This document shows positions 24,901 to 37,700 of a stretch of DNA of 64,000 bases, one piece after another. The stretch lies in NCBI GenBank assembly GCA_021018815.1, contig JAITYX010000021.1, positions 5,485,001 to 5,549,000 on the forward strand, read 5' to 3'. The DNA comes from Talinum fruticosum (Eukaryota > Streptophyta > Magnoliopsida > Caryophyllales > Talinaceae). The position numbers were made by a program, and so were the translations under genes. The notes under the pieces were generated by a model. That model did not search any database and had not been told where the DNA came from. It worked only from the letters and a program-made list of their open reading frames with translations. The number at the start of each line of letters is the position of its first letter. Position 1 is the stretch's first letter.

Positions 24901-27900
24901 TAATTTACATACATAGTCTAGCTGCACGTAGAAATTGGTTTTGACTATTAGGGTTCCAAAACCTGTGGCCATCACTAACCCCTACAGCTTCTTGTCTCTG
25001 TATTTGTTCATATGTTAGTTGTGTTTGGGCTAGAGTGGGTGGGGTAGGCAAGTGGTGAAAGAATGTGGGTCTTTATGTGCTATTTTGAGGAAAAATGAGA
25101 CAAGGACGGATAGTGGACAGTTAATGTGTGTAAAGAACCTCGAGGGTGCTGGGATCTTGTTTTCTTTCTCTTTTTGTGGGCTGTGATAGGGACAGGGTGG
25201 TAGGAGATGTTAGGGCTGTTGCAATTATTATTATGGTGATGGATTAAATTTTCCATTCTTTTTGAAGTTTTCTGCTTTCTTATTTCTCAATGAACAGAAT
25301 TTGAGGGTAATCAACGAATTTGAGCTTGAGGTCTTTCAAAACCTAATTAGAGGTAAAGAAATTTTTTAATAAGAGGCTCAATTGAACATTAACTAAGCCA
25401 CATATTAATTCACTTTCCTTTTCTTGGTTGAATAAGTGATTAACCAAATCTTGGTTTGTTATCTCCTTGAAATTGAATTAAAGTATCTAAACATTTGCGT
25501 GGTGACTCATTGTCAACTCATGCATTTGTCGGTAAAACCTTAAGAATTAGCTACGTAGTTTAAATCTCGTTCGTGGATTATCTGTATGGGCATGTGGGAG
25601 ATGACATCTGAAGCAGAAGTAGAAAAACTCCCTTTTGTAGGGTACACAAGGTCATGGACAGGAACCAGCAAGATCTCTTTTGGAAACATATGATTTGACA
25701 GACAGTGTCGATGAAAGAGCTTCAACCTCTTCAAGTGGACGCGATATCAAGCATTCTTCCCCAAAAGAAGACGTAAGTAACAAGGACACATCTTCACTCA
25801 TCTCAGTCGATTGGATGGGTTGTGTATGATTGTCCTTTTGTTCTTCCCATTTTCTTTAATATTATTCATGCGTATTTCTTTTGCTAATCCAAGTGAACCC
25901 CTGAAGTATTCGGTTACTGATTCTTGTTCATAATTTCTTTGACTTCCACGACGCCAGTCTTCAGTAGGTGCATCTGGAGATTTAAGTGACATTTATGTAT
26001 CTAAGGATGGCAAGTTGATATTGGATTTTCTGCAAGCAATCCATGCTGCTGAACAAAGGCAAGCTGAACTGGATGCGCGCATCTTCTCTGAAGAAAAGAG
26101 GGCTATGAAGGTGCTGTTTGTGTCTTGTAGACAGTCTTTGATTTAATATATCAAATTTTATTGATTGGTGCCTTTACCAGTACCTACATTAAATTCGAAT
26201 TGTTTTTGTAATATCTTTCATGGTAACTATAGGAGAAATTCGAAAAAGAGCTAAAGGATGCAAGGGCAAGGGAACTCATGTATGCCGAAGAAGCAGCCAT
26301 GTTGGAAAAGGTGCTTAGAATTTGCTTCATTGACTTATATCAAGCTATTGTCCTGTCTTGTTGATGGTAGCCTTTTGGTCCTAAGAATTTCTTTCCTTGA
26401 AAGCTGAAATTCAACTTTTACTTATGGTTGGAGAGAGGTATTTCCTGCTTTTTGTCCCAGGATGTGAGGAGATTGTAGGCATATACAGAAAAGTTGCCCC
26501 CATCTTTTAAAAGGGAGAAAAAAATAAAATTGTCAAGAGAGAGATAGAGAGAGAGGAAAAAGTATGAAGTGTTGAGATAGGGTTTTATAGATATACAAAC
26601 AAACGAAGGTAAAGATAGGGAAAGGGAGGAGAAAGCAAACAGCTGGAGATATCAAGTGAAGTCTGCCTTGCTTGAGGAAGTTGTTAGCTTTTTTGAATTC
26701 TCGTCAATGTTGTCTGGTATCTCGCCGCTTACTGGAGGAGTGATTTTTGTTGTAGGTTCAACCTTTTCAACTTCATCTGTTTTTTTTTTTTTCAAACATA
26801 TTCTTCTTTTTTATTACCGTGCTCTGAATTCCGTATAGTTTTTGATATTTAGGCATAAGAAAAACGGGGCTGGTAGCAGTCATCCTACCGAGAAACTAGT
26901 TACAACCCCACCTCTTACACAACACACACAAGCACGCATGTTCGTGCACAAACACACACACACACGCAAAAAGAAAAAGAATAGAGTTGCTGGTGAGATA
27001 ATGAAAACGTGTATGCCAATCTCTGCTTGTGTCATGATACAGGGATGTCTAATCCTATACACTAATGCTTACATGATGTGCAGGAGTTAGAAAAGGAAAG
27101 AGCAAAAGCAGCTGCTGCCCTTAAGTCTCTACAAGAAAAGGCCGAGGAGAGGCTGAAGATGGAACTTGAGGAAAAGGTGTAGTTTCAGCTGCTTGTTCCA
27201 ATTGAATTCTGGGAAGCTTTCATTAATATGTAGAACTAGATGCTTATCTTTAATGTTGCAGGAGAGAGAAATAGAATCAAAGTTGAAAGAACTCCAGGAA
27301 TTTGCAAAAGCTGAACTAGCTGCAACTCTTGCTCGGGAAAAGGCAGCGCAGGTGGAGAAGATGGCTGAAGCGAATTTAAATGTATGAAATTTACTATTGT
27401 CTTCTATGTAAAGATATTTTATAAGTTGTGACCTGGCCCAACAGCGGATTGAATTTTCTGACTAATCCTAAAAATGAATTCTCGTATTTGCTCTGAACAT
27501 CTGGTATGCCAATTTATGAAAACTTTGAGAGATTTTGTACTGAGATTAGCACACTTATGGTCCTCATACTCGTGTGCACAAAATTCTGTTGCAAACCATT
27601 ATCTGCAACAACTGAGCATTGCTAGATGCAAATGGCTCTAGGATCCAAACTACTATAAGGGAATGGCAATAAAGCTATTATAATGTCTTTTTGGAAGGGC
27701 TCTGGATCCTCTCAAGTACCTTTCTGTTTTAGTTACTATTTTTTTTTTCCTTTTAATGCAATCTTTCTAAGTCTGGGACACCCTTTTGCAGATAAATGCT
27801 CTGTGCATGGCATTCTATGCACGGTCTGAGGAGGCGCGTCAGACTCACTCTATTCACAAACTTGCGTTGGTAGATTTGTTGAATCCTTTTTCCATTATTA

Positions 27901-29676
27901 GCGTCAATTCAATCTGTGTATTACTAGTGGTCTTTGACATATTTACCCTGTTGTTCAGGGTGCACTTGCACTGGAAGATGCACTATCAAATGGGCTACCT
28001 GTTCAGGCTGAATTAGAAGCACTGCATTCATATATTGAGAGTGTCGATAAGGATTCATTACTGCAGTTGACCTTGTCATCTCTTCCTGAAGATGTTCGAC
28101 TTCATGGCACTGACAGTCCACTACAATTAAATGAAAAGGCAAGTCTCATGACTCTGTTAGATCTAGACCATACTGGTGGGTGAAGCGTTTATGCTCTGAG
28201 CTAAGCATGACTTGCATTCTGTAGCCTCTATGTTGTTACTTTGCTGTTGACTGCTGAATATCTTTGTTCAAATTTCCAACCTCATTTAAGAGTTAGCTGG
28301 AAAAATTGAGTCATTATATGGCCATGAAATGCTCCCTCAGTTTCACAGTGATTGTCCTTGTTGAAATTTGTGAAGAAAGACAGTAAAAGGTAGAATTATC
28401 AGTAACAAGTTGTGATATGCACTACTTGCATTGCAAGCAATGATGCACGTAAAATTAACAGCAGCCGATTTTGAGACAGGAAAAAGAAAAAACAGAACGT
28501 AGGGCAGTCACCCACAAATGGAGGGAGCATATTTTGCTGATGCAACTATCAAGTGTTATAACTGCTTATTGATATGGCTGATTTTGGTGATTACATGCTA
28601 ATTCATCAAAACTCAAAGTTTTCTGTGTGAACCACCCCCTCCCCGCCCCCGCGCACTTTGAAAGTCAGCTAGGCTGTTGACTGAACCAAATTATTCCAAA
28701 GCAATACCCATGATTCCAGCCAAGGCAGGGTGTAGAGGGGCCAGGTGAATAAAGCCTTACCTTGGAATGAATAAAGGTTGTCTCTTGTGGACCTCTGTAA
28801 AACATTTTCATTAATAAGTTTTTTCAGTGTGCTCGATGTTCCTTTTGGATGTATGTTACAGTTTAATTAAAATTTAGTGGTATCAACTGCTAAGATTAGT
28901 GCCGTTGATTCTCTATCCTCATAAAGAAAAGCTGTACTTCGAGATTTTTCTGTTATGTCATGCCCTCCATAAACCCAACATTGTTTTCTTCTGCTCATAC
29001 TAACTCTACTTCTGCATGTATGTTACAGTTTAATAAATTAAAAGGATCACTGCGGCACTTCAGCTTAATACCACCAGATGGTGGCGGTATTTTGGCGCAC
29101 TCCTTGGCGTATGTAGCATCGTTTTTAAAGGTATATGAGTGTCCCCCCCAAAAAAAAAAAAAAAAAGGAGAAAAGGGAAGACCTTGCTAAACTATAAGAG
29201 TTTAGTATACTTTATAGGCCTCACAGGCAACATCCTTACTTGGATCCACTAGTTTGACCTCCCCAATGTGGGCTGATGTATAACTGCTAGCCCAAGCTCA
29301 GTTCATCCTTAATCCTGGCTGTGGAACCGTACCTTTCTATCATGGTCATGGGTTACTATTGCTTTGTGGAAAGGAAGTTCATCTTCTTGGCAAAAGTTCA
29401 AGAGCGCCTGACATTGATTTATTTTATGCTGTAAAACTTGTAGGTCAAGGAAACCGATCAATCTGGTGATGGTATTGAATCTGTGATAAATAAAGTCGAA
29501 TGCTTGTTAGCCCAGGGAAGCTTGCAGAAGCAGCAGACGCTCTAGAGAATGGTGTCCACGGCAGCAAAGCCGCTGAAGTTGTCACTGATTGGGTGAGGAG
29601 AGCCAGAAACCGAGCCATCACAGAGCAAGCCCTAGTCCTCCTCCAATCCTACGCTGCTTCCGTCAGCCTAACCTAA
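21947..29676 (+). CDS. MIC60: MICOS complex subunit MIC60 / mitofilin
   Basis: Twelve exons: 21947-21957 (11 nt), 22088-22154, 23457-24198, 25641-25772, 25958-26110, 26233-26310, 27084-27176, 27262-27381, 27792-27869, 27959-28138, 29029-29130 and 29444-29676. The Arg/Ser-rich start (MLRRSFLEFSHRRSSIRR) is a mitochondrial presequence. A hydrophobic Gly-rich segment (VLVGGVAIGTCLIVGYSSG) is the inner-membrane anchor. A long polar region and coiled coils follow (EELKKE-type exons 26233-27381). The C-terminal mitofilin signature is GKLAEAADALENGVHGSKAA and DWVRRARNRAITEQALVLLQ. MIC60 shapes crista junctions, and in plants also lipid transfer. The intron 28139-29028 is GC-AG. One-base losses at A7 23826-23832 and G3 29515-29517, and probably C4 23474-23477, break the frame; repaired length is about 663 residues. 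From memory it matches At4g39690, beside the SAP gene there too. Confidence 0.92.
28702..28800 (-). mobile_element. degenerate Au-type SINE fragment (tentative)
   Basis: On the minus strand it reads AGGTCCACAAGAGACAACCT, then CCAAGGTAAGGCTTTA and CTGGCCCCTC. The GGTAAGGCT block following a CCTCTTNN-like stretch recalls the 3' half of plant Au SINEs. It is similar to the sequence at 36250-36390 in the same orientation. It lies in the GC-AG intron of MIC60. No target duplication was seen. Confidence 0.4.
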
Positions 29677-30790
29677 GTCTTAACCGTTGTTTCTAAGGGC
29701 AGATTAAGTTTTTGATACATACTTGATGCAAAGTTTAGGCATTCCAACCAAATCTGATTTTTGGGATTCTTTTTTGGATGGTTAGTTGTATGTGAAGTTT
29801 TGGAGCAAGGCCGAAATGTAATAAGCAGAGCACAGTTATTGTTGTTGATTAGGATGACGAGAGAGAATGAATGTGATCCACATGTGGAATCCTAGATTTG
29901 CCAACTTTAACTTGGTTGGAAATTTGATCCCTTTCCATTATACTCTATACGCCAAAGTGGCGGCAGGACATACAAAAATGTTGGACAGGATTTCACGTAG
30001 TTTCTTTTAAATAATAACATAACTACTCATTAGCTGGTGCTGGTGGGTGGTTGGCTAATAAACTTCATGCGACACGGATGTTCTTTCTGTTCTATTTGAT
30101 CTTATTCCTTTTCTATTTTGTTTGTTTCTGAGTTCTTAGCCTTGGATTGGTGAAAGCATACACCTTCATATATGCTTGTTTTATATTTTACAATTAAAAT
30201 ATGTGGAACGGTCATGGGGGTATGTGATAGAAGTTACGCTCCCCTATATTATTAAGTATGTAGTGTTTGTTAGTACAATACAAACACAATATAATGTAGT
30301 CTGACAAACACAATATGATGTAATATAATAAGATTAGACGTTAAATGAATTTTATTTGTGGATTATGTGGCATGGTTCTAATTCAATGTACCATCACAAA
30401 AGTAATAATTTTCAAGTGAACGTAAAATGTTTATTATATTTTTAGTTTCTTTAAATTTTGTAAGCAAGATTTATATTGAATGTGTCATTGTTCTTATTGT
30501 ATCATACCTTTACTTATAATATTAGACGAGATTTTTATGATTCCGTGATTTTTACGAGTTAAGTGTATATATTACACACTAGAAAGACATAAATTGTGAT
30601 AAAAGGAAATCGAATCTTTAACTAACTTTTTTCTTTAAAAAGAAATTACTGATGCTAATTGGCATGGTATCCACAGCGGTGGCTTTAATTGCAAGCCGCA
30701 GCGAAACGAAGCTGCAGAAGCACTGTCGGTGTCTGTCACTGTCAGCGATCACTCAGCTGCAATACGGCCTGAAAAATTCTGTCTCTCTCT
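29677..30790. other. intergenic: MIC60 3' flank and CSI1 upstream region
   Basis: AT-rich DNA after the MIC60 stop. The first 200 bases are probably its 3' UTR (AATGTAATAAGCAG near 29815). From about 30660 the base composition changes to GC- and CT-rich sequence leading into the CSI1 leader. No gene is seen. Confidence 0.5.
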
Positions 30791-31722
30791 CTCGCTCTCA
30801 TTCCCAATAAAAAGCAAAGCAAAGGATAGCACACTCTGAATCTGCGCGGGCCCCAAAAAATCTCAACTAAAAAGAAAAAAAAGGAAAAGCTCTTCTTTCT
30901 CTCTCTCACATCTACCACTCTGTCTCTGTCCTTCGCAGTTGATATTTATTTTCACTCATTCTTGTCTCCCTTGTTTACTACGCAATCCATTTTTTACAAC
31001 TCCATTCATGCTTCAAACACCAGCTCCCCCCGCTCTCTCTCTCTATCTCTCTTTCTCCCTGCATTGAATTCATGAAGGCCGTAGTCTACTGATAAGGTGA
31101 GTAGATAATTCTCCTGATCGATCTCGACATCTCAGTCTCACTATGCTTTAGTCTCTCTCTCACCTCGCTGATTCATGCTTCTTCTTCGCATACTCATTTT
31201 GTTTTGGAATTTACTCTTTGATCTGCTCAAAGTAGCTAATTTGGGGCCGGATTTTGTTTGGAATGCATTGCATGAGTGATTTTCTCTCTCTTGATTGATT
31301 GTTGGTTGCTGGTGATGAATGCACATTGGAAAGGCGTGTCGTTTTAACTCGATCTGCTTCAGATTTGAATGCATTTTCTGCTTGCTTCCGAAATTTTGAA
31401 GTTCGATGTGATTTTGGTTCATTTGCATTGATCTTATCTTCGTTGTGCCACAATTTCGGAATTCGTGGGAAATTTCAGCGTAAATTGTGTGAAACTAGCA
31501 TCCGATTGAATCCTTGGTTAGCATGGAAAACTAAATCGATAAGAAAGAGAATACCTGAAATTGATTCTTCTTGATATTGTAGCTGCAAATTACTGTCTCA
31601 ATATTTGCTGTCGCTGGAATAGATAGGAGGCTGTGATGTTTGTGAACTGAAGTGAAGATCGATCGTTGCCAGAGGGGGAATAATTGCAATCTATCTCTTC
31701 GAATTTCTGAAAGCTTGTAAAG
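30791..31722 (+). promoter_or_regulatory. CSI1 5' leader with predicted UTR intron 31097-31582
   Basis: A CT-rich leader exon (about 30790-31096) ends in a consensus donor, AAG|GTGAGT. The next good acceptor is TATTGTAG at 31582. A second leader exon then runs to the CSI1 start at 31723, with an in-frame TGA at 31708-31710. Open frames inside the predicted intron (for example 31299-31574) would be removed by splicing. Confidence 0.5.
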
Positions 31723-34700
31723 CTGGCGGCTACACTTTCTTGGAGGTTTGCTGCCGGCAATGGCAATGGTCATTCCCCCACTGATATGGTAAACCTTCAT
31801 CTTTCTTTGGTCAAGTACTTTTTGTGAATCTTAAAGAATTTCTTCTTCAGTTGCTGCTGGAGTAACACTCCCTTGTTTGGATGAAACATTGCATAAGCAT
31901 TGTAGTCAGTTCTGTTATTGCGGTCTTCTCTTTTCGAGATCTCGTAAGCCTTATTGCCTTTTGGTCACGTATACATCAAGTGTTTTGCAGCTTCTCGCCA
32001 GAGTTAAATCTTTCCCACACATGGAAGATGAAGCTTGAGAGGGATTTCTGATTAAACTGGAATAAGATGGGGCCACAATGAAAGTTTAAGAAGACGGAGT
32101 TAACAGTGAAAGTCTGGTTACTTTAGTAGCGATTACAAACAAAATATGCAGTGTAGATTTTTAGATTCTGAAAGTAGTCAACTGGAGTAAATTGTTTTAG
32201 AAGAACATCTAAAGTTGTCATGCGTCCCAAGAAGACCATCCTGTGCGCTGAGGAAGAGTGACTTGGCTGATAAAATCATGTGAGAGTGTACAACATGGCT
32301 CCAGGAAAACTCGAAAGATGTCACAATAAGGGGGCATTATGATGTATTCCTATGCTGATAGGCAGATAGTAACACTATATACGATTGAGTAGCTAAAAGA
32401 TATTCTGTGGCCTGCTGAAAACTGGAATTTATCAGATGTTGCTTGTATAACGAGCGCAATTATGCTTTTCTCTAAGCCCTTCTTCATTGTATACCTCATT
32501 ATCTGTTCAATTTGTTAGCACTGAACATGTCATGTGCAGTTTCATCATCTGCTCCTACCCGTGTCTATGTTATGTGCATGCCTTTCCAGCTTCTGACGAA
32601 TTTTTACATAAAATTTCTTTATTATTGGTCCAGGAGCGAAATGGGGATGCAAAATTCCAAGATTCGGAACCTCCAACTCCGCACTCTGCTGCAAAGATGG
32701 GGTCAAGGTAGTTTTCTATGTGATAAATAAAGTTGGTCACACTGAAATGTGCTGTTATTTGCATGTTCCAACTAAGGCTGATTGCCTCGCTAGAGTTAGA
32801 TGGCTTCTTTTTTATATAAGGTCCCTTGAACTTTCAGAGCTATAGTCAAAACATTTGAAAGAGAAAGAACTTCGAAATTGTTGCAGTTGATGTAATAATC
32901 ATCATGAATATTCAATAACTTCTCCTTTTGACGTGATGGTGCAGAGACCGCACAAGCAGCATGGAGGATCCAGACGGGACATTAGCAAGTGTTGCCCTCT
33001 GCATTGAGCAGTTGAGGCAGTCTTCTTCGTCGGTACAGGAGAAAGAGTATTCTCTAAGGCAGTTGCTGGAGCTTATTGGAACTCGTGAAAATGCTTTGAG
33101 TGCTGTAGGGTCCCATTCACAAGCAGTTCCAGTGCTTGTTTCTCTTTGAGGTTGGGATCACTGATGGTCAAAATACAAGCTGCTCGCGTATTAGGATCTC
33201 TCTGCACGGAAAATGAACTCAGGATGAAAGTTCTTTTAGGGGTTGCATTCCTCCTCTTCTTGGTCTACTTAGGTCCAGCTCATCCGATGGTCAGATTGCT
33301 GCTGCACAGGTTTTATATGCAGTCTCCCAAGGGGATGCAAGGGATCATGTTGGTTCAAAAATTTTTTCCACTGAGGGGTTGTGCCTGTGCTATGGAGACA
33401 ACTTGAGAAAGGACTCGAAGCTGAAAATATTGTTGATGAACTACTGACTGGAGCTTTGAAAAATCTTTCTGAAACCACGGAAGGATTTTGGCAGGCAACT
33501 GTTCAATCTGGAGGAGTGAATATTCTTGTAAAATTTCTGATAGCTGGACCTCCTGGTACGCAAGCAAATGTATGCTTTCTTCTTGCCCGCACGATGATGG
33601 AGGATGCATCTGTCTGTGCCACTGTCTTGGCTGGTAACACAGTGAAACTGCTTTTGAAGTTGTTGGGACCTGGTAATGAAGCAGCTGTGAGAGCAGAAGC
33701 TGCAGGTGCTCTGAAGTCTCTTTCAGCGCAGAGCAAGGAGGCACGGAAGGAGATAGCCAAGTACAATGGCATACCGGCTCTCATAAATGCTACAATTGCT
33801 CCTTCAAAAGAATATATGCAAGGTGAGTATGCTCAAGCATTGCAAGAGAATGCAATGTGTGCCCTGGCCAACATATCTGGTGGGCTGTCTTCTGTCATCT
33901 CAAGCCTCGGAAGAAGCCTTGAATCTTGCACATCACCTTCACAGGTTGCCGACACTTTAGGGGCTCTAGCTTCAGCTCTCATGATCTATGATGATGGAGC
34001 AGAGTCAACTAAAGCCTCAGACCCACATATCGTTGAGCAAACATTGATTAAGCAGTTTAAGCCTCAATTACCATTTCTGATACAGGAACGCACCATTGAA
34101 GCACTTGCGACCTTGTATGGGAATGCTATACTCTCCAGAAAGCTTAGAAATGCCGAAGGAAAACGCTTGCTAGTTGGTTTGATAACAATGGCTATGAATG
34201 AGGTTCGGGATGAGCTGATACAATCCCTTCTGAAAATTTGTGATGATGAAGGTAGTCTCTGGCAGGCTCTTCAAGGGCGTGATGGAGTTCAGTTGCTAAT
34301 ATCACTTCTTGGATTGTCATCAGAGCAGCAGCAGGAAGGTGCTGTCGCATTGCTTTCACTGCTATCAAATGAGAATGACGAGAGTAAATGGGCTATTACT
34401 GCAGCTGGTGGAATACCTCCACTGGTCCAGATTCTTGAGACTGGGTCTCCGAAAGCCAAAGAAGATGCTGCAATTATCTTAGGAAACCTGTGTAATCATA
34501 GTGAAGATATAAGAGCATGTGTTGAAGGGGCGGACGCTGTTCCTGCTCTCCTGTGGTTACTAAAAATGGAAGTTCAAATGGAAAAGAGATTGCAGCACAA
34601 ACGCTGCATCACCTAATTCACAAATCGGATACATCTACAATTAGCCAACTTGTTGCACTTTTAACTAGTGATCTTCCTGAATCCAAAATTCATGTTCTGG

Positions 34701-37700
34701 ATGCGTTGAAAAACATGCTGGCTGTAGTATCCCTCAATGATATAGTGCGGGAGGGTAGTGCTGCAAATGATGCAATTGAGACGATTCTGAAATTATTGAG
34801 CTCCTCAAAGGAGGAAACTCAGGCAAAATCTGCCTCCACTCTGGCAGAAATCTTTCATCTTAGGAAGGACTTGCGCGAATGCAGTATAGCTGTCAAGACT
34901 CTCTGTTCAGTTATGAAGCTACTAAATTCAGAATCAGAGCATATCCTAGCAGCAACCTCGTATTGTCTTGCTGCTATTTTTCTTTCCGTAAGGGAACACC
35001 CTGAAATGAATGCCATTGCTAGAGATGCTTTAGCTCGACTTGTTCTTCTTGCAAATTCTTCTGTTCTTGAAGTTTCCGAGGGGGCAATATGTGCTGTTGC
35101 AAACCTTCTATTGGATGATCAACTTTCAGAAAGACCTTCACCTGAAGAGGTCATTCTACCTGCTACAAGGATTTTGCAAGAAGGTACACTTTCTGGCAAG
35201 ACTCATGCAGCAGCTGCTGTTGGTCGTCTCCTGCGTCAACATCCAATTGATGATACTGTAAGCGAATGTGTGAATCGTGCTGGTACAGTGGTTTCTCTAA
35301 TTTCTTTCTTAGAGATAGCTAATAATAGCTCCCTTGGCTCATCAGAAGCCCTGGATGCACTCACTTATTTGTCAAGACCAGGAGTTTCTGGTGGTAAAAT
35401 AGGACCAGAATGGGCCGTCGTACAGGAATCTCCAAAGAAAATCACTCCAGTAGTTTCATGCGTGGCTGCCGCAACACCTGCATTGCAAGATAAAGCTATT
35501 GTCATACTGTCAAGGCTTTGCCATGATCGACTAGCTGTATTCGGTGAAATCATTTGTAGTACCTCTGGGTGTATTGCATCAGTATCCAGGAGAATTATTA
35601 GTTCCAGGAACACAAATGTTAAGATTGGAGGTGCAGCTCTCCTGACTTGTGCAGCCAGAGTTAGCCATCAGAGACTAGTGGAGGATCTAAATGGCTCAAA
35701 TATATGTGTCAATCTTATTCAGGCTCTGGTGGAAGTGCTTACTTCATCTCTAACTCCATCAGATGGCATCGAGGACACTGAGGAGGTGGCAGTAAGCATT
35801 GACATCGACTGGCGCACAGATGAGGCTAGTAATATTACAGCAGCTCCTGCTACCAGGGTTTTGTATAGGACCAACATTGTTGTGTGGTTACTGTCTGTGC
35901 TTGCATCTCTTGGTGAAAAAAGTAAATGTGTTATCATGGAAGCTGGAGCAGTTGACGTTCTCACGGAGAAAATTTCATTAGATACTCAGGTAGTCTCTAC
36001 ATTATAAGATGCTATGCTTTTATGCAATCTAAAGAAAATAGTACATGGTTTATCTAGTCAATCTGGTTTTCTGCAAGGTTTTGAACTTGGTATCATGTTC
36101 ATTTGTTTACTTGGAATGTCTTTGTAGAATTGCGTATTAGTGATGCATATCAAAGCTTTAAATAAATACTGCGTTCTTGTTGATTGGGAAGAAGAAAAAG
36201 TCCTAGCTCAGAAAATTTCTTGATATATATGCTTGTACCAAAATCCGCATCCATACCCTGGAGTCCTGCCTAAGCAGTGTTCCTCTGTGTTTGGTGGGGG
36301 GAGGGCGGCTAAAGCAGCAGGCTTACCTCTTAATTACAAAGAGGCCCTTCTGGTGGACCTTTGAGTAATGGCCTTTTGATCCTCTACTACCTTTTTACTT
36401 TTCTTTTTTAATAGAAGATTCCCCTGTTCCTTCCTACGAAGATGGGTGGGATGGTTTACTAAAAGTATTGCATTATAGTCCACTACACTCCAAGCTGAAG
36501 AAATTGCCACATTGTGACTCTAACTTATTGATTTATGCTTTTATATAATTGTTATTGTAGATAGACTTGAACGAAGATTGTGGCGTATGGATTTACGCTT
36601 TACTGCTGGCCATTCTCTACCAAGATAGAGAAATTATACGGGCACATGCAACTATGAAATCAATTCCGCTTCTTGTGAACCTATTGAGGACAGAGGAGCC
36701 AGCGAACAGATATTTTGCTGCACAAGCATTGGCCAGTCTTGTATGCAATGGTAGTAGGGGAACTCTTCTATCTGTTGCTAACTCTGGTGCGGCTGGTGGG
36801 CTTATTACTTTACTTGGCTGTGCTGATGAAGATTTCTTTGATCTTTTGAGATTGTCTGAGGAGTTCTCCTTGATTCGTTATCCTGAACAAGTGGCTCTAG
36901 AAAGGTTGTTCAGAGTTGATGACATTAGGGTTGGAGCTGCTTCTCGGAAAGCAATACCAGTCCTTGTTGACCTCCTCAAACCAATCCCTGATCGTCCAGG
37001 AGCTCCATTCCTGGCACTTGGGCTTCTGACCCAGCTTGCAAAAGACTGTCCCTCAAACAAGATGGTGATGGTAGAGTCAGGGGCACTTGAGGCACTGACC
37101 AAGTATCTCTCTCTTGGTCCTAAGGATGCAACTGAGGAAGCAGCTACAGATTTGTTGGGGATTCTATTCAGTAGCACTGAAATATGCAGACATGAATCTG
37201 CCTTTGGTGCTGTGACTCAGCTGGTAGCAGTTCTGCGCTTAGGTGGGAGAGGTGCAAGGTACAGTGCATCTAAAGCGTTGGAATGTTTATTTTCCGCAGA
37301 CCATATAAGGAATGCGGAAACCGCTCGACAAGCTGTGCAGCCGTTAGTAGAAGTTCTAGATACAGGGTTGGAAAGAGAGCAGCATGCAGCGATTGCCGCA
37401 CTGATCAGGCTGTTAAGTGAGAATCCCTCAAGAGCCTTAGCAATGTCTGATGTTGAAATTAATGCAGTGGATGTTCTCTGCAAGATCCTGTCATCAAATT
37501 CTTCAATGGAGTTGAAGGCTGATGCTGCTGAGCTATGTTGTGTCCTATTTGTAAATGCAAGAATTAGGTCTACTGTGGCAGCAACTCGATGCGTTGAGCC
37601 ACTGATCTCTCTCCTAGCTACAGAGTTTACTCCAGCTCAGCACTCAGCTGTCTGTGCTCTGGATAAACTCTTGGATGATGAGCAACTAGCTGAATTAGTT

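Noticed and set aside
31299..31574. 91-codon open frame upstream of CSI1
   Set aside because: It lies in the predicted leader intron 31097-31582, between a consensus donor and acceptor, so it should be absent from mature mRNA.
33269..33784. Overlapping minus-strand open frames in CSI1 (also at 36878-39121)
   Set aside because: They are antisense shadows of the long, GC-moderate ARM-repeat exons and have no independent features.
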